Source: Cordia subcordata (Eukaryota > Streptophyta > Magnoliopsida > Boraginales > Cordiaceae). From it: DNA of 64,000 bases. Positions 1 to 12,142 of this stretch are shown here, piece after piece. Below the pieces are notes generated by a model that was not told where the DNA came from, ran no database searches, and saw only the letters and a program-made list of their open reading frames with translations. Each line of letters begins with the position of its first letter. Positions within the stretch are counted from its first letter, which is position 1. A program made the translations under genes and the position numbers. The stretch is from positions 14,110,001-14,174,000 of the forward strand of contig JAPTOF010000005.1 in the NCBI GenBank assembly GCA_028554755.1. Reading direction: 5' to 3'.

Positions 1-82
1 CAAGCATCATAGGCCAAACCAGAATTGTAAAAGCAAGTCCAGACTAAAAATATTGAATAAATCTGCTAAATGCAGTAATTAC

Positions 83-2154
83 CTGTACAGCCCATTGTTC
101 CAAATTCCCATGGGATGGAATAGAACAGCCCAAGTCTTGCTTAAGTTCCTTGTATATGTTCATGAGACTGGAAGGGACTTTTAAGCCATTAGGGACGGAG
201 AAAGAGAGGCCCATTGCCTGACCAGGCCCATGGTATGGATCCTGAGATCATATGAATACACCTAGCAAAGCTCAGTACCATTTCATCAAAGAAAAGTAAT
301 ATGAAATAAAAGAATTGGATTAAAAGTTCAACTTCTTTATTAATATTGTAAAAGAAGAATAAGTGATGACTACATAATAAGAGGAGATTAAGAGCTCAAA
401 AAGAAGTAACAGTAAAACTAAAACCATGCAAATACTATAGGTTAGTATTCCTAATTACGTCCAATGAGCTAAGTTAATTAAGAAGATTTTTAGCATACAC
501 AAGGGGTAAAGCTAAACTCACAAGTGATTCAAAATAGGAACTATCAGCAGTCTTACACATCAACTGCACCACAAATTATATACACAGACATACAAGGCAT
601 CTGGTAAAATTCCCATTTCTTTACAGCATTGAAACTTAAAAATAATTAAATTTTACTATTCATAGTAAACAACATTGGGTCACAGATACTAAAACAGCTG
701 GATTATAAGAAAAATAAGAATCATCAGAATTGAGTTTTTGCAACGGAATACAGTGTTCATAACATTTAAAAAAAAAACAATATTAGGTCAACCACATAAC
801 TTTTGATTTACACCTTGTTTACAATGTCAAAACCAGCCACATCCCGTTCCGGGAAACAGACAGAGAAAAAGGAACATATCAAGGAGTGTCTATGTAAAAT
901 TTTAACTCACCAAGAAGTGTTGGCGTTTTCTACACTGCCGGTTGAACTCTTCTACATGATAGCAGCAACAATATGTTCTAATCTTAGCATATGCGTTTTC
1001 ACTGTTATCAAATGTAATTTACCTGCCCAATGATGACAGCTTTGACCCGATCAAATGAAGTAGTATTGAGCGCATTAAAGATCAGATGCTGAGGAGGATA
1101 AATTGGGACACCAGCACCACATATTTCACTCTCCACAAATTTACACAAGTTCTTTGCATATGGCTTTTGAAGCTCGCCTGGCAGCACTTCCAACCATGTC
1201 TCCTCTAGCAACAGCTCATCTAACTTTACATACCCATTACCTGATAATGCACATTTCAAATAAAAATTTCACATCTAAGCTTCATTAAAGGTTAGGCAAG
1301 TTGCGATAACCCAGAGCACGGTCAAGATACAGTACATCTCAAACTATTATACTTCAAATATGTAGTCAAACTAAATTAGAATAACAAAAAAGCACACTGA
1401 TTTGTATCTATGCCCTAAAAGGTGAATCTTATCAAGCATAAGATTAGGATTAGGCCTAGATCATTGTATATACGTCAAATTATACAGAAAAGAAACATAT
1501 ATATACAGGTAAAAAGATGCCTAAAAATTTCTAGCTTTCTTAGGGCCTATATGCATTGGCTTTTTTTCACAAAAAAGTACTTTCTTCATAAAAAAAAAAA
1601 AATCATCCTTTTTGTAATAAACGCATTGTAAAAAAGTTAAGACTCTAAAAAGAAACTCAATTGCAGCTTTTCTCAAGTAGCCAGAAATTTGAGATTATAA
1701 AAAAAAAATACTTTTTCAAAAAATTCTAAAAAGACGCTTTTGAAAAAGAAAATTAATCCAAACGAGCCCTGTGATCATCGCACCAAGTAGTGATGAGACA
1801 AGCAGAAAAATGAAAAAGAAATAAAGAAAGAAAGAAGAGGAAAAAGATCAGACCTGAGGAGGAGGCAGTGGAGACTTTATCGGAGCAGAGTCTGAGATTG
1901 CGCTTGGCTTTAGCGAGCGCTTTGTTGAACTCCATTCGCGACTGCTGCTCGGGAGTGAGGACGACGCCATTTTGGGAGTGGTCCGGGTGAATCGGAGAAG
2001 ACGCAGAAGGCGATGACGACAAGGCGCTAGTAGGAGAAGAGGCGGCGGCAGAAGTCTTTAGACGCTTCGCTGCCGGTTGTTTGAAGAAGTCCATTAGGGT
2101 TTTCGAGGAGGTTGATGATGATGATGGTGGTGGTGGTGACGAAAAAGCACGCAT
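83..2154 (-). CDS. UNG: Uracil-DNA glycosylase, 5' part (three exons; 3' end beyond the window)
   Basis: Base-excision repair enzyme that removes uracil from DNA, acting in nucleus and/or organelles. Exons: 1854-2154, 1023-1240 and 83-241; every junction is GT-AG and the phases agree, giving 226 visible residues. An N-terminal [13 protein letters not shown] stretch (residues 21-33) resembles the PCNA-binding motif of nuclear UNG. Further on come [14 protein letters not shown] and the catalytic-loop motif GQDPYHG, which spans the exon 2/3 junction; its Asp174 corresponds to the water-activating Asp of family 1 UDGs. After WAVQ the frame meets a donor at 82-81, so the remaining exons, including the HPS loop, lie left of position 1. 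ATG 2154 is the most upstream in-frame ATG; ATG 2094 is the alternative and begins right at the PCNA motif. A CA microsatellite sits in the 5' leader. Family assignment is very secure. Confidence 0.95.
1543..1769. mobile_element. Small inverted-repeat element, family M1 (in UNG intron 1)
   Basis: This AT-rich element of about 230 bp has ends that are imperfect inverted repeats: GGGCCTATATGCATTGGC on the left and AATCCAAACGAGCCC on the right, with A/T runs between. Relatives lie at 3086-3285, 8282-8510 and 19645-19868, all with TTGGATTGGCTTTTTT-like left ends and AAAAGCCAATCCAAACGAGCCC-like right ends. It has no coding capacity, so it is a non-autonomous DNA element. The superfamily is unresolved because the target duplication is unclear. 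Confidence 0.55.
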
Positions 2155-2176
2155 TTCTGTCTCTTTCTCACTCTCA

Positions 2177-2198
2177 CTCACACACACACACACACACA
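2177..2198. repeat. CA dinucleotide microsatellite in the UNG 5' leader
   Basis: About ten CA units lie 20-45 bp upstream of the chosen UNG start codon, probably in the 5' untranslated leader. Confidence 0.85.
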
Positions 2199-2586
2199 GC
2201 TTTGAGAGTGCCAAGTGCACCTGGCCACTTGTTTTTATTGATTTGCAATTTTGGCGGGAAACAACAATGAATTGCTTCGCGCTCTTTCAAGCGCTTCTTC
2301 GCTTGTTTGGTTTGTAATTTTACGTGGCAGGAAACACCGGCTAAGGAGGATGCTTCCCTTCTGGCCGAAATAAGGTAAATTATGCAAATAGTCTATTACG
2401 ACGCTTACATTTTCTATCTTTTAAAACAATCATTTAAATTTCAATCTTCCGTAGTCGTGACACTATTAGTGTTGAGACTTATTTCGTTGAAAGTTTTACA
2501 GTTTCATTGACTAAATTCGTTTGTAACTTTTCCTTTGGTCCAAGCAAAAATCATTATGTTTTTAACGAAATTGGTCTTAAGACTAA

Positions 2587-2971
2587 GGGGTTGTTTGGAT
2601 TGAAGGGGATGGGGAGAAAGGAAAAGAAGGGATTTGGGCATTCCATTCCTTGTTTGTTTTAAAGATATTAGGATGGGGACGGTTTTGAAAATAAAAACAA
2701 AATCCTCTCAAATCCTTTATTTTCAATTCTTTCAAATTGGGGTCAAATAGAAGGAAATGATTTTTGAAATCCTTTACTCTCAGTCTTTTACATATAAAAT
2801 TTATCCCTTCCTTCCTAACCAAACACAAGATACTCATAATCCTTTATGTTCCTTTCTTCTATAAAAAAAACTCTAATCCAAACATGAATTACTCATTTTC
2901 TCTCATTTCCTTTATAATCCTTTCATTTCATTTCCTTTATTAAATTTTCCCTCTCCAATACAAACACACCC
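2587..2971. mobile_element. Tourist-like MITE (PIF/Harbinger type)
   Basis: This 385 bp AT-rich element is bounded by inverted termini, GGGGTTGTTTGGATT on the left and AATACAAACACACCC on the right, and flanked by TAA on both sides (2584-2586 and 2972-2974). A 3-bp TWA duplication plus GGG-rich termini is the hallmark of Tourist/PIF-Harbinger MITEs. It has no ORF of note. A diverged relative occupies 37521-37884. With the 3086-3285 element it accounts for most of the UNG to CCB3 intergenic DNA; the remainder (about 3300-4220) is AT-rich with nothing recognised. Confidence 0.75.
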
Positions 2972-3085
2972 TAATGGTGTTGGTAGGGGTTTAAACTAAA
3001 AAATCGCAGATTTAAGTATTAAATGCAGTAAAAATTGGGAACTACTTTTGTAATTTACCCAAAAATTCATGTCTAGAATATTTTA

Positions 3086-3285
3086 GGCTTATTTGGATTG
3101 CTTTTTTCAAAGAAAGCATTTTTTCTAAAGTACATTTTTTTTGCAATAAATATTTGAATTAGATTTCAAAATAATGCCAATTTTAACTTTTTTCAAAAAC
3201 AAAAAATTTTAATTATTCAAAAGGATACTTTTTTAAAAATATTTTAGAAAAAAACACTTTTGAAAAAAAACCAATCCAAACTAAC
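3086..3285. mobile_element. Small inverted-repeat element, family M1
   Basis: The left end GGCTTATTTGGATTGCTTTTTTC mirrors a right end of AAAAACCAATCCAAAC, with an A/T-rich middle and no coding capacity. It belongs to the same family as the elements at 1543, 8282 and 19645. Confidence 0.55.
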
Positions 3286-4227
3286 ATTCCTTGCCTGTTG
3301 TTGATGGGTTGAGATAAGTCATTAATATCAAAGTTTATAGCTAATAATATTTTAAATTATATTATTTACTAATTAATCAATTAGTTGTATTTGAAATAAT
3401 AACTTTGTTATTATTAAAGAAAAAGTTTATGTAAACATCTTGGTTAATGAGTGGCATATTCATAGGATGTTAATATGTAAAGAGTAATAAACTTATAAAT
3501 TATTCTCTAATGAATTAATTTTTATATAGTTAAAATTACTCTAATAGTTCAAAATTATAAATTTTATGTAGTTTGAGTGTACTTAATAAGAAAGAATTTA
3601 ATGTTTTCTATGGCCTTTTCCGCATCGTGGAGTGAGAATTATATGCATTAACTTTGCGATAAAAATTGATAAATAAAAATAAAACACAATATCTTCAGTG
3701 ATTAAGCTTGTAAAAGTTGCATACCATGCTACTGAGGTAAGTAGCTATTTAAAAAGCACAAGGGTTAAGCAACTAATTATTCATAAACATAGGGGGACAT
3801 GTCCATCCAACTTTGTCCATATTTGCACACGACATACATATGAAATCACTCTGTTAAGTTGGACGGAAAATATTAGGGAAGGGGGGTTATACGTCATATT
3901 TTGAAAATTAAAAGCGGGTTAAATACAAGAAGTTCATAGTTAATTTGATGAATCACAGGGGTAACATGCTTTATGCCCTCTATAGGATAGCAGACATACT
4001 ACTCTTGAGATTGAAGTCACTCTAGGCTGATTAATGATTATGTGGCATCTTCCACAAAAGCTCTGCTGCCTTTGGTAGATCAAGAAAACTAGTACTCTAT
4101 AAACTCTGCAAGCAGCTATTAAATCCGGCAGTTCAGCAATACAACTCTACCTTTAATAACTGAGGACTTAAATCTGAAAATGGCAGGGATATCTTAAAGT
4201 AGTTGTGCAGAGTACATGGTTTAATAG

Positions 4228-4755
4228 CTAAATTTTTTGAGATAGAAGAACAAGAAGTCCTTGTGGGCCTACTAATATTTCATTGAGAAAACTGAGCAAT
4301 CCAAACCACACCACAGGAGTTACATCAACTCCAGCGAGGGGTGGAATCAACTTTCGGGTGGGGATAAGAAGCGGTTCGGTTGGTGCATATGCTATGATGT
4401 AAGGGAACTTTTCAACTGGAAGCTTGGGATACCAGGACATGACTATTCTCAAGATGAATAGGAAAGCGAATGCTGAGAGAAAAGGTCCCAGAAAAGTGAT
4501 CAATGTCTTTGCCGTGGCAGGATCTAAATCCATCAGCAGCAAATTTTGCAATAGTGCTGATGCCGAAGTTTTAGTCTCTGTTGTGTAGCATGTTATAATT
4601 CCTGCAACTCCATGTCCATATCCGAGTTTGGTGGCCTCTGATTGTGAGATTTCAATAATAGGTTCAACTGACATTCCCATCGTACAATATACTCTTGATT
4701 GTGTCATTCGCAAGCCTCGAGCTGTTTTTCTTCTGGTGGAAAAATTGAAGTTCTC
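4228..4755 (-). CDS. CCB3: CCB3-like YGGT-family plastid protein (cytochrome b6f cofactor assembly), main exon
   Basis: This exon encodes 175 residues plus stop of a YGGT/YlmG-family membrane protein. CCB3 belongs to the pathway that attaches haem ci covalently to cytochrome b6 in the thylakoid. The visible core contains DLDPATAKTLITFLGPFLSA, a first membrane segment (FLFILRIVMSWYP), the PTEPLLIPTRKLIPPLAGVD loop, and a second membrane segment ending EILVGPQGLLVLLSQKI. The N-terminal part is Ser/Thr/Arg-rich (NFSTRRKTARGLRMTQSRVY), as in a plastid transit peptide. A strong acceptor (tttctgcag) ends at 4756 and opens in phase 0, so a 5' exon should exist. The only candidate I found that keeps the frame is 7665-7883. 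If that is wrong, translation could begin at the internal Met in LRMTQ. The family call is secure; the start is not. Confidence 0.88.
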   Translation of the reverse strand, partial: ENFNFSTRRKTARGLRMTQSRVYCTMGMSVEPIIEISQSEATKLGYGHGVAGIITCYTTETKTSASALLQNLLLMDLDPATAKTLITFLGPFLSAFAFLFILRIVMSWYPKLPVEKFPYIIAYAPTEPLLIPTRKLIPPLAGVDVTPVVWFGLLSFLNEILVGPQGLLVLLSQKI

Positions 4756-4970
4756 CTGCAGAAACCAAAACCCAGTCTCCTCATTCAAGGGTTATAGTTC
4801 ACAGGAATAATAACTGATGGCATCCTTCCAGAACTGAGTCAAACATTTTCTATTTCCTGTATAATTTGGATGACAGCCATATGTACAAAAAGCCTAATTC
4901 AACATAATTTAAGGTGCCACAGCAATGGCATATATCTATATGAATCTTCTCATATCATAATGTTACAACT

Positions 4971-5032
4971 TAACATCTTAATGTGCATATGAGATTCAAT
5001 CTTAACATCTTAATGTGCATATGAGATTCAAT
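4971..5032. repeat. 31-bp tandem duplication
   Basis: Two adjacent, essentially identical 31-bp units read TAACATCTTAATGTGCATAT and onward. They lie in the putative first intron of the CCB3-like gene. Confidence 0.9.
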
Positions 5033-5290
5033 CACCCAGAGATACACTTCTTCTTTTTTTTTTCCTTTTTTTTCTGGTTGAAGGTTACACTTATTTATAG
5101 ATAAGAGAAAATAGAAAAAGGAGGAAAATCACCTCTAGTATAGAAGTAGAAAGACAAGAAACAAACTACATATGTGTGAATAATGCATTTCATCAGTGTT
5201 GTGTTCTAGGTCCACGAGGGCGAGGCAAGCAGCTTATTCCAAAGAGATGATCAAGCAGAGCCCTGTCTCATAAGCAATGAGAGAGAAATT

Positions 5291-5465
5291 CTAGTTTGCC
5301 ACTTTCCAAATACTTGAAGTGATAGCAAAGACAACATACATCCATACGGTTTTCCTTTTCTTGCCACATCCACAGCCTCCAGCCTTAGTGACAAATACAT
5401 CATTCAAAGAGGATGGGGGAACATGAAATTCACCAACCTCTTCGAAAAACTTATCCAACAATTCT
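5291..5465 (-). other. Exon-like open frame of unknown identity
   Basis: On the minus strand a good acceptor (tctctgcttctag) is followed by an open frame of 58 codons ending in TAG. Its product begins ELLDKFFEEVGEFHVPPSS, continues through a Gly/Cys/Lys patch (AGGCGCGKKRK) and ends in a hydrophobic tail (MYVVFAITSSIW). The composition looks like a real 3'-terminal exon and not chance AT-rich DNA, but I do not recognise the family and found no matching upstream exon. It lies in the presumed first intron of the CCB3-like gene, so it may be a fragment captured from another gene or a pseudogene end. Confidence 0.35.
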
Positions 5466-5639
5466 CTAGAAGCAGAGAAATGTACAATATTAAGGAATTT
5501 ATTTCATTACTCTGTCCACGCACATCGCCAACTTTCTACGACAATCTCTTGTAAGGTCTTCTTACTTTAAGAAGTCGTTAGTGACAGTCTTCTTGAGGAC
5601 CCAAGACCATCTGAAGTCTTTAGACTGTTTGACTTCCAA

Positions 5640-7640
5640 ATGAAAGAAGCTAAAGATAAAGATGTAGAATACTAGGAGCAGACCAGATAAAAGGAGGAAG
5701 ATTTGCAAGAAAACACATCAGAACCATCCAAGTCCAAATTCTCCAAGTGAGAAGGAAAGGAGATTGAATGAGCACATCTGGTTGAGAAAGAAAGCAAGAT
5801 CTTGCACTCCCTATCACTACAGATTTGAAACAAATGCAAGTCTCAAGAGACAAAAAGGCATTTAAACTACAAAAGCTGGATATAAAAATGGAGAGCAGGT
5901 GGACTTTAGAGACAAGGATATCTCCACCAAATTGCCACATGATTCCCAAACTTTCTTCCAAATGAAGTTGCTAACTAACTATTCCGACCTACTCTAACCA
6001 CCTTGGGCAAAAGAAAATAGACAAGAAATAGAAAACCACACAGCCAAATGAAAATGGAAATGGAGATATAGCAAATTTTTTTTAACATTCAAAAAGGAAA
6101 AGAAAAGAAAAAAATGAGATCAAGATTTTTTGTGTTAGAAAAAGTTTGAGTCCAAATTAGTTCTTTCCTTTTTTCCCCTTGGAAAATCCAAAATGAGCAT
6201 ATTATGTAAGGCAAGTAGTATAATCCAGTAAAGGGCCCGGCTATTTTCATTCTTTGAACATGATTAACTTTTATAACACTTCATTTAATAGGAAATCCAT
6301 TATAGTCCTCATTCATTCTGTGAAGATTCATACATGAGCTTTGAACATCATTGAGCATTACAACGAAATTCACACTGCAAGTTTTATTGAGTGGTAGCAG
6401 GTAAGTCAATAGCTTATGCCATATTCATCACAGATGTACTTGCTATACCCCTTAGTGAAATTCTTATGTCACATCCTCCCTGTACAACCCTGTTCTTTGT
6501 TATTTGTCCAAACCAAATGCGACCATCGCTTTCTTGATATTAAGAGAGAGCAAAGTAGACTATCTATATAGCTTTGATAGTTAAGTTTGCTCCAAAAAGA
6601 TGTATCATCAAATTATGCGAGCTAGATTCCAAAGCTTCACTGAACCAATTGAATACATCTTGGAAGTAAAATATAAAATTCATTATCCACTACACAGTTG
6701 CAAATAAGCTGCTGGGTATATTTTGATATGAATTGGTTATCATCTAGGTGGATAGTGTATTCTGATAGAAAATATAGAAACCAGAAAATGATATTTTCAT
6801 TAATTATTCCTGTAACCACTAACCTATCGTCGTACTGAACCTAATCAAGTGACTCGAAATGCTTAAACTCGTGACGACAGCAATAATAATTAGTGAACCC
6901 AAATAATTATAAAGTGTATATAAATCTCTCACAAAGAATCCATGCTTGAGGATGTTACAATTTCAACTGCTACAAGAGCAGCTATATTTATAGCTGAAGG
7001 TTACATTAACTGTTAACTGACTATTGCTTAGCTGGCATCTGCCTAACTAACTCATAACTAACTCTAGTTCCTACACAATACTTTCATCTTTATCATATTC
7101 ACAAATACGAATACGCTAAAAAGTGCAAAAGTATTTCGTCGGAGTTGCAGGTTAGTGGTGAAGTAGTATCTCCAATAATTATAGAAAAGTGACTTACAAT
7201 CTCCTGTGTTAGGTAAAAGGATGGAAGTGTTTTTTACATCACCAAGAATAGGATAATTTTACTGGAATTGGAGAATGTGCTTCCATAAGTGTGTTAGGTA
7301 AAATATGTGTTTTTTTCTTCCTTTTTTCATGATAAATAGAGCGACTTTCGCAAATTTACTCAAAGGAATAGATATATACATTCATATATACGTAAAGACA
7401 GAGAAAGAGAGAGAGAGAGAGGAGATGGTGAACTTACATGGTAGATAATATTTGGAGTAGCATGAGTGTATAAGTGAGTAGAAGATGGTGGACAGCCTAC
7501 CACAAGCATAATGTACAAACAAAAATGATGAAAATTCAATGTGGGTATGCTCAATGTTTGAAGAATTCTTGAAAAAGATAAAATATTTTTTAAAAAAATG
7601 GATTTTATAGCATGAAGCATAGTAAAAGAAGCTGCTAAAA
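5640..7640. other. Stretch without a recognised gene, with one dispersed-repeat copy
   Basis: I see no supported coding sequence here. 6826-6955 is a copy of a dispersed repeat also present at 20045-20165 and 20515-20650; shared phrases are CTAATCAA.TGACTC, AAATGCTTAAACT and AGTGAACCCAA. The next 120 bp (to about 7075) carry GCTATATTTATAGCTGAAGG and stacked AACTAACT motifs like the end of a solo LTR, but no partner was found. A GA microsatellite lies at 7393-7421. Confidence 0.4.
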
Positions 7641-7664
7641 AAAGTGTCTAAACGGTGGTTTTAC

Positions 7665-7883
7665 CCTTGAATTGTGTCGGGCTGAGAATGGCCATGGAGT
7701 CTGAAGAAGGAATGAGAGGAGGAGGTTGGAGGTGGTTACCCATTTTATCTTGCCACTTGCCCCTGCCTCCGTGACCCGACCCGGACAGGCCCGACCCGGA
7801 AAGATGAGGTATTTGAAATTATTTTGCGAAGTTAGCAGGAGGACAGTTTGGTAAAATGATGAGATGATGGGTGTACTAGCCAT
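7665..7883 (-). other. Candidate first exon of the CCB3-like gene
   Basis: ATG at 7883 opens 73 codons that end exactly at a donor (AGG then GTAAAACC) in phase 0, the phase needed by the 4755 acceptor. The encoded stretch starts MASTPIISSFYQTVLLLTSQ and is Ser/Thr-rich with basic residues, which would suit a plastid transit region but is longer than usual. A different ATG at about 7690 is out of phase. If correct, the gene would make about 248 residues and would start some 200 bp from the divergent DUF3067 gene. The evidence is frame and splice logic only. Confidence 0.3.
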
Positions 7884-8039
7884 TGTAGCGTGTATGGCCC
7901 TCCCACTTGGTGCATTCGTGTACACTTGTGTTAATATAATATAATCAAATGCTCTCATGGCTTTTTTTATTTTTATATTTTTAACCTTGGCTGTTCACCA
8001 ACGGAATTTCAAAAACTCCACATAGAACGAGCAGCAGCC

Positions 8040-8091
8040 TCTGCGACCACTTTTGCTTCTGCTTCTTGAAAAAGCTGCCACAGTCGTAAAA
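8040..8091 (+). other. Candidate non-coding first exon of the DUF3067 gene
   Basis: A CT-rich leader-like stretch ends in AAAA followed by the donor GTATGTACC. The first coding exon downstream begins two bases before its ATG, right after a clear acceptor (ctatgttcag, ending 9180), so an upstream non-coding exon is required and this is the best candidate. The 5' boundary is not determined. Confidence 0.5.
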
Positions 8092-8281
8092 GTATGTACC
8101 AACCTTCTTATCTTGTTTGTAATTTCATCAGTATTGTTATTGAAGAATTTATAGTACATGGTATGATTTCTTTATGAACTTTTCAAGATAAATTACTGAA
8201 CTTTTAAAGCCAAGATCAAGAACCCATAACCTCATAGAATTTCAAATTTATTCTACTCGTTTTGTGTTGCGGGTCTTTGTA

Positions 8282-8510
8282 GGACTTTTTTGGATTGGCT
8301 TTTTTCGCGAGAAGGACTTTTTCTTAGAAAAGAAAAGTGTAAACTTTATTTATTTTTTGCAATGAGGATTTGGTTTTACGTAAAGAAAATCTGAAATTCT
8401 AAAAAAATTTAAATTTAGTTTTTTTTTTTTCATAAGTTAGAAATTTTTAGATTCTCAAAAAAAAAAACGCTTCTTCCTACCCTTTTAGAAAAAGCCAAAC
8501 AAATGAGCCC
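8282..8510. mobile_element. Small inverted-repeat element, family M1 (intron of DUF3067 gene)
   Basis: GGACTTTTTTGGATTGGC on the left mirrors GCCAAACAAATGAGCCC on the right, with A/T runs between. It is a non-coding relative of the elements at 1543, 3086 and 19645. Confidence 0.55.
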
Positions 8511-9182
8511 GTTAGACCAGATTATATACTTAAGTTGTGCCTCTTGATTTGATAGTTTAGCAAAATTGAGAGAGAAAGAGAGTGAGAGAACAGTATTCTA
8601 GTGGAAGAACATATATATTCTTCTTGTGCAAATCTCTGGAAGAATTCGTTCGTTTTTCCTATGTAACCTACATATTGATGTGGGGAGGGGAAGTTATGAA
8701 ACTGCTTAGGTCGGTTCAGCCCATATTAGGTCACCCAACACGGATGTCCAACATTTATGTCATAGTCTTTACGATTTAAATTTTCCTCTTTGTTATATAG
8801 CATAGTGATTATACTTCTGCATACTACTTCATTGCTATATGATAATTTATAGAATTGATTTTGTTTACTTGGTTAAAAGTTTATGTGCATTAAATGGTAT
8901 GATCAGCAGGGGCCGTTTTGTAGTGTTTTCTGGTGGCAGGGATGAAATGATTTTTGATGATCAAAATTTGTAAAGTTTTTGTGGATTTTGGAAGCATCTT
9001 GTGGGCAATTAAAAGTTGCAGACACTAAATGATCAGCCTGAAAACTTGGATTATGTGATTGTAACTAATGATCTGCCTGAAAACTTAAGATAATATGATT
9101 GTAGTTGTAGTTGTAATCGTATGCCACAAAAGTTTCTACTGATGTTGCTATTGAACTTGTTTTACTGCACCTATGTTCAGGA

Positions 9183-12098
9183 ATGACAAGTATTATTGCA
9201 AGCCAGCCTTGTAGTATACGGTGGTCACTGAGGCTTCGTCGCGATAATCTTTCAAAGGAAACAAGTTCATTCCTATATTTTAGGACCTTCGATTTTTATT
9301 TGCCTTGCAGAGAATTCATTTTGTCTAAAGATCAAAGCCATGTTCCCATAAATGGTCTCAATTCAAGTACTAGGAGTAGGAAATCTTGTCCTACTTTGGC
9401 TGCTGCTACATCAGGTGACACAATGTATCCAAATGACTCTGAAGATGGAATGGACAAGAATAAATCCTCGGATAGCGACAGTAATCCGGTCAGTTATGTC
9501 TTGTTGTTCTCTATGTCTTGCCAAGTTACAAATGACCAAAAAGACTGACAGGCTAAGTTGTAGCAAAAAACATAATTTTACTTGTCATGTTCACATATTA
9601 TAGAGCAATGTCTGATACCTTAGACCCAAAGTCCTTAGCCCGCAAGCTAGACTTAAGAATAATTCTCTTGGTCTTTGGGTTATCACTTTAGTCCTCAACG
9701 CTTGCTTATAAACCTCACTCTTCTCATTCTCTGACGTAGGATATTTATCTAAGCTCAAAATTCTTCCTGCTATTCTATCTTCTATATGCAACAACTTACA
9801 GGTTTGAACTTAGATCGTCTTTGAGTTAGTATCATTGTTTTTGATGATGATCGTCCATCTTGGTTTTACCATGTATCTTGTCTCCACTTGGTGGAGAGTA
9901 GTTGTTTAAGGTGATTATTGCACCAATAGATTTACTTTGACCTTTAATTTTAATAGTTCTACTATGAATATTGGAAAAATTAAATTACTTTCTCTTAGTG
10001 GGACCATTTAAGCTATGGCTTTGAAATAATTTTGCCATCTTGAACCTACCCATAGCTCGTCAATTTCTCTTCTTTTGTTCTTAGAATCTAGAGAGCTGCC
10101 AACTGTTTTGAAGTTCTGTAAAAGAAACGGTTATTTCAGAACTAGTTCACATCAGATTCTGGAAAATTCAACATGACGGTCTCCTTTTCATTTTTCTTTG
10201 TTTTTGAAATAAAGAATATGTTGCCTTGTTAGAGATTTTGTAATTATGTACAAGTACTTCCAGAAAGAATGTGGTAAGCACAACATTTTGGTGCTTGTCC
10301 AATGAGCTTTTTGTCTTGGTAAGGGTGCTAAAATACTTAACCCATGGTTTCTAGAGCACTTATCAGCTTGATTACGAGTTTCCAATTTAAATTGCATTAC
10401 TTAAATGCAGATAGTGAAGGGATAAATAAAGCACATTTTATTTGCGAAGGGAAATAGCATTGCCTGTTTATGAACATGTATGCAGGGACTGTAAACACGG
10501 GCATATTTATGTGAGCATTTGTCCAGGATTAAAGCAAAGATTTCTCATTTTATTTTTTGGTTTTAAATTTATTTCTAGGTAGACAGTGAAGCTCTTAGAG
10601 AAAAGCTTGAGAAAATTGTTGGCACAGATGATTCTTCCTTCAGTGGGATTGACCTGGCAACACTTATTAGGAACAAATTTGGGCGGTCCTATGATGTTCA
10701 ACTAATAAAGAAGGTTAAATATTCCATTTTATCCTTTCCATTTAGTGCATAAGATGATTTTTTTCTGATCATTTGAAGAGCGATAAAGCTTGCATTAAAT
10801 ATTCCATTTTATCCTTTCCATTTAGTGCATAAGATGATTTTTTCTGATCAATTGAAGAGCAATAAAGCTTGCGTAGACAAAAATTTCTGCCTGTATCATC
10901 TTAACCTGAATTTGCATGATGTGATTTATTTTCAAGCATCTTAAATATACGTTCATCTTAGTGACAATATGTAGATAGCTGTTATTCTTCTATTACTACA
11001 GCTGGCCTATTTCATTCTCTCCTCTTCAATCTGAATATAGTTATTCTTCTCTCCCTAGAATGCAACAGACTGATGGTAAACTTTGGTCTACATTAATCTC
11101 ACTATCCTCTGCTTAGCCTGAAGGCCTATGTTCATTCGTTAAACTACAGAGGGGCAAACTCTTATCTGCGTGAGTCACTTGATAATTGTAACTATCAGTA
11201 TGATAATTACTGGAATGATGGGAAGAACTTTATAAAACTCCCCTTATGTTCTATTATATTACAAGGTAGTCCACAATTACTTATGTCCTACGCTGCAGTT
11301 TTGTGCCCAACAATTGCCTAGACATTGTTGAAGGTTGTACTAACTGTAGCTTAATGTGAGTACCATCTGTAAGATGGAGATTCTGCCAATCTTTGCACAG
11401 TGGATCTTCAATGTTGAAATTAACATGAAAAATATTATCAACAGTAAATTTGGAATTTTCATATGAAATAGTTTTGGATACTCATTTCAGTCTGCAAAGG
11501 ATATTCCAAGAGGCTGAACATGGTGTGTACAAAGGACAGGACAAATTGTGAATGATAGTTTGTAAATTTAGCTTAGTTGTCTAAGTCATAAATTATAGAG
11601 GGTTGTGATATTCTTTGTCAAGGCTTGTTGAGAGAAAGTTATTAGTTCGTGGCTTTAGTTGGCGACAAAGTTTAGTGAGCCAGAACTGAGTGCTTCAATG
11701 AATTAGTTATGGCTTGACTGTATGGACTTGGTGGATGAAGATCTGTTTAAAGAGAACTTGGGATGACCTTAGGATGTGCTTGTGGTATAGGTGATTTGAA
11801 GTTGCAGAGTTGTAGGGAGATCTAGGCTTTCCCAGACTAGGGAACAATAGTAACCTTGAGAATTAGCTCCAAGACATATAAATAGGAAAAGATTATCTGA
11901 AATCTGGCAGAGCTCATGGAGAGAGGCAAAAGCAAAAAAAGAATAGGACATTTGAAAAAGTTCTCAGAGCTTCAGCTATAGCAAAAAGGTTTCAAGACTA
12001 GGAAATTGTAATGACTTTGAGAATTAGCTCCAAGGCATATAAATTGGGAAAGCTTACCTGGTATCTGGCAGAGTTTCTGGAGAGAAGCAAAAGCAAAA

Positions 12099-12142
<44 letters not shown>

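Noticed and set aside
803..1033. A 76-codon plus-strand open frame
   Set aside because: It lies in UNG intron sequence, has no recognisable motif and mixed low-complexity composition, and partly overlaps the donor of exon 2.
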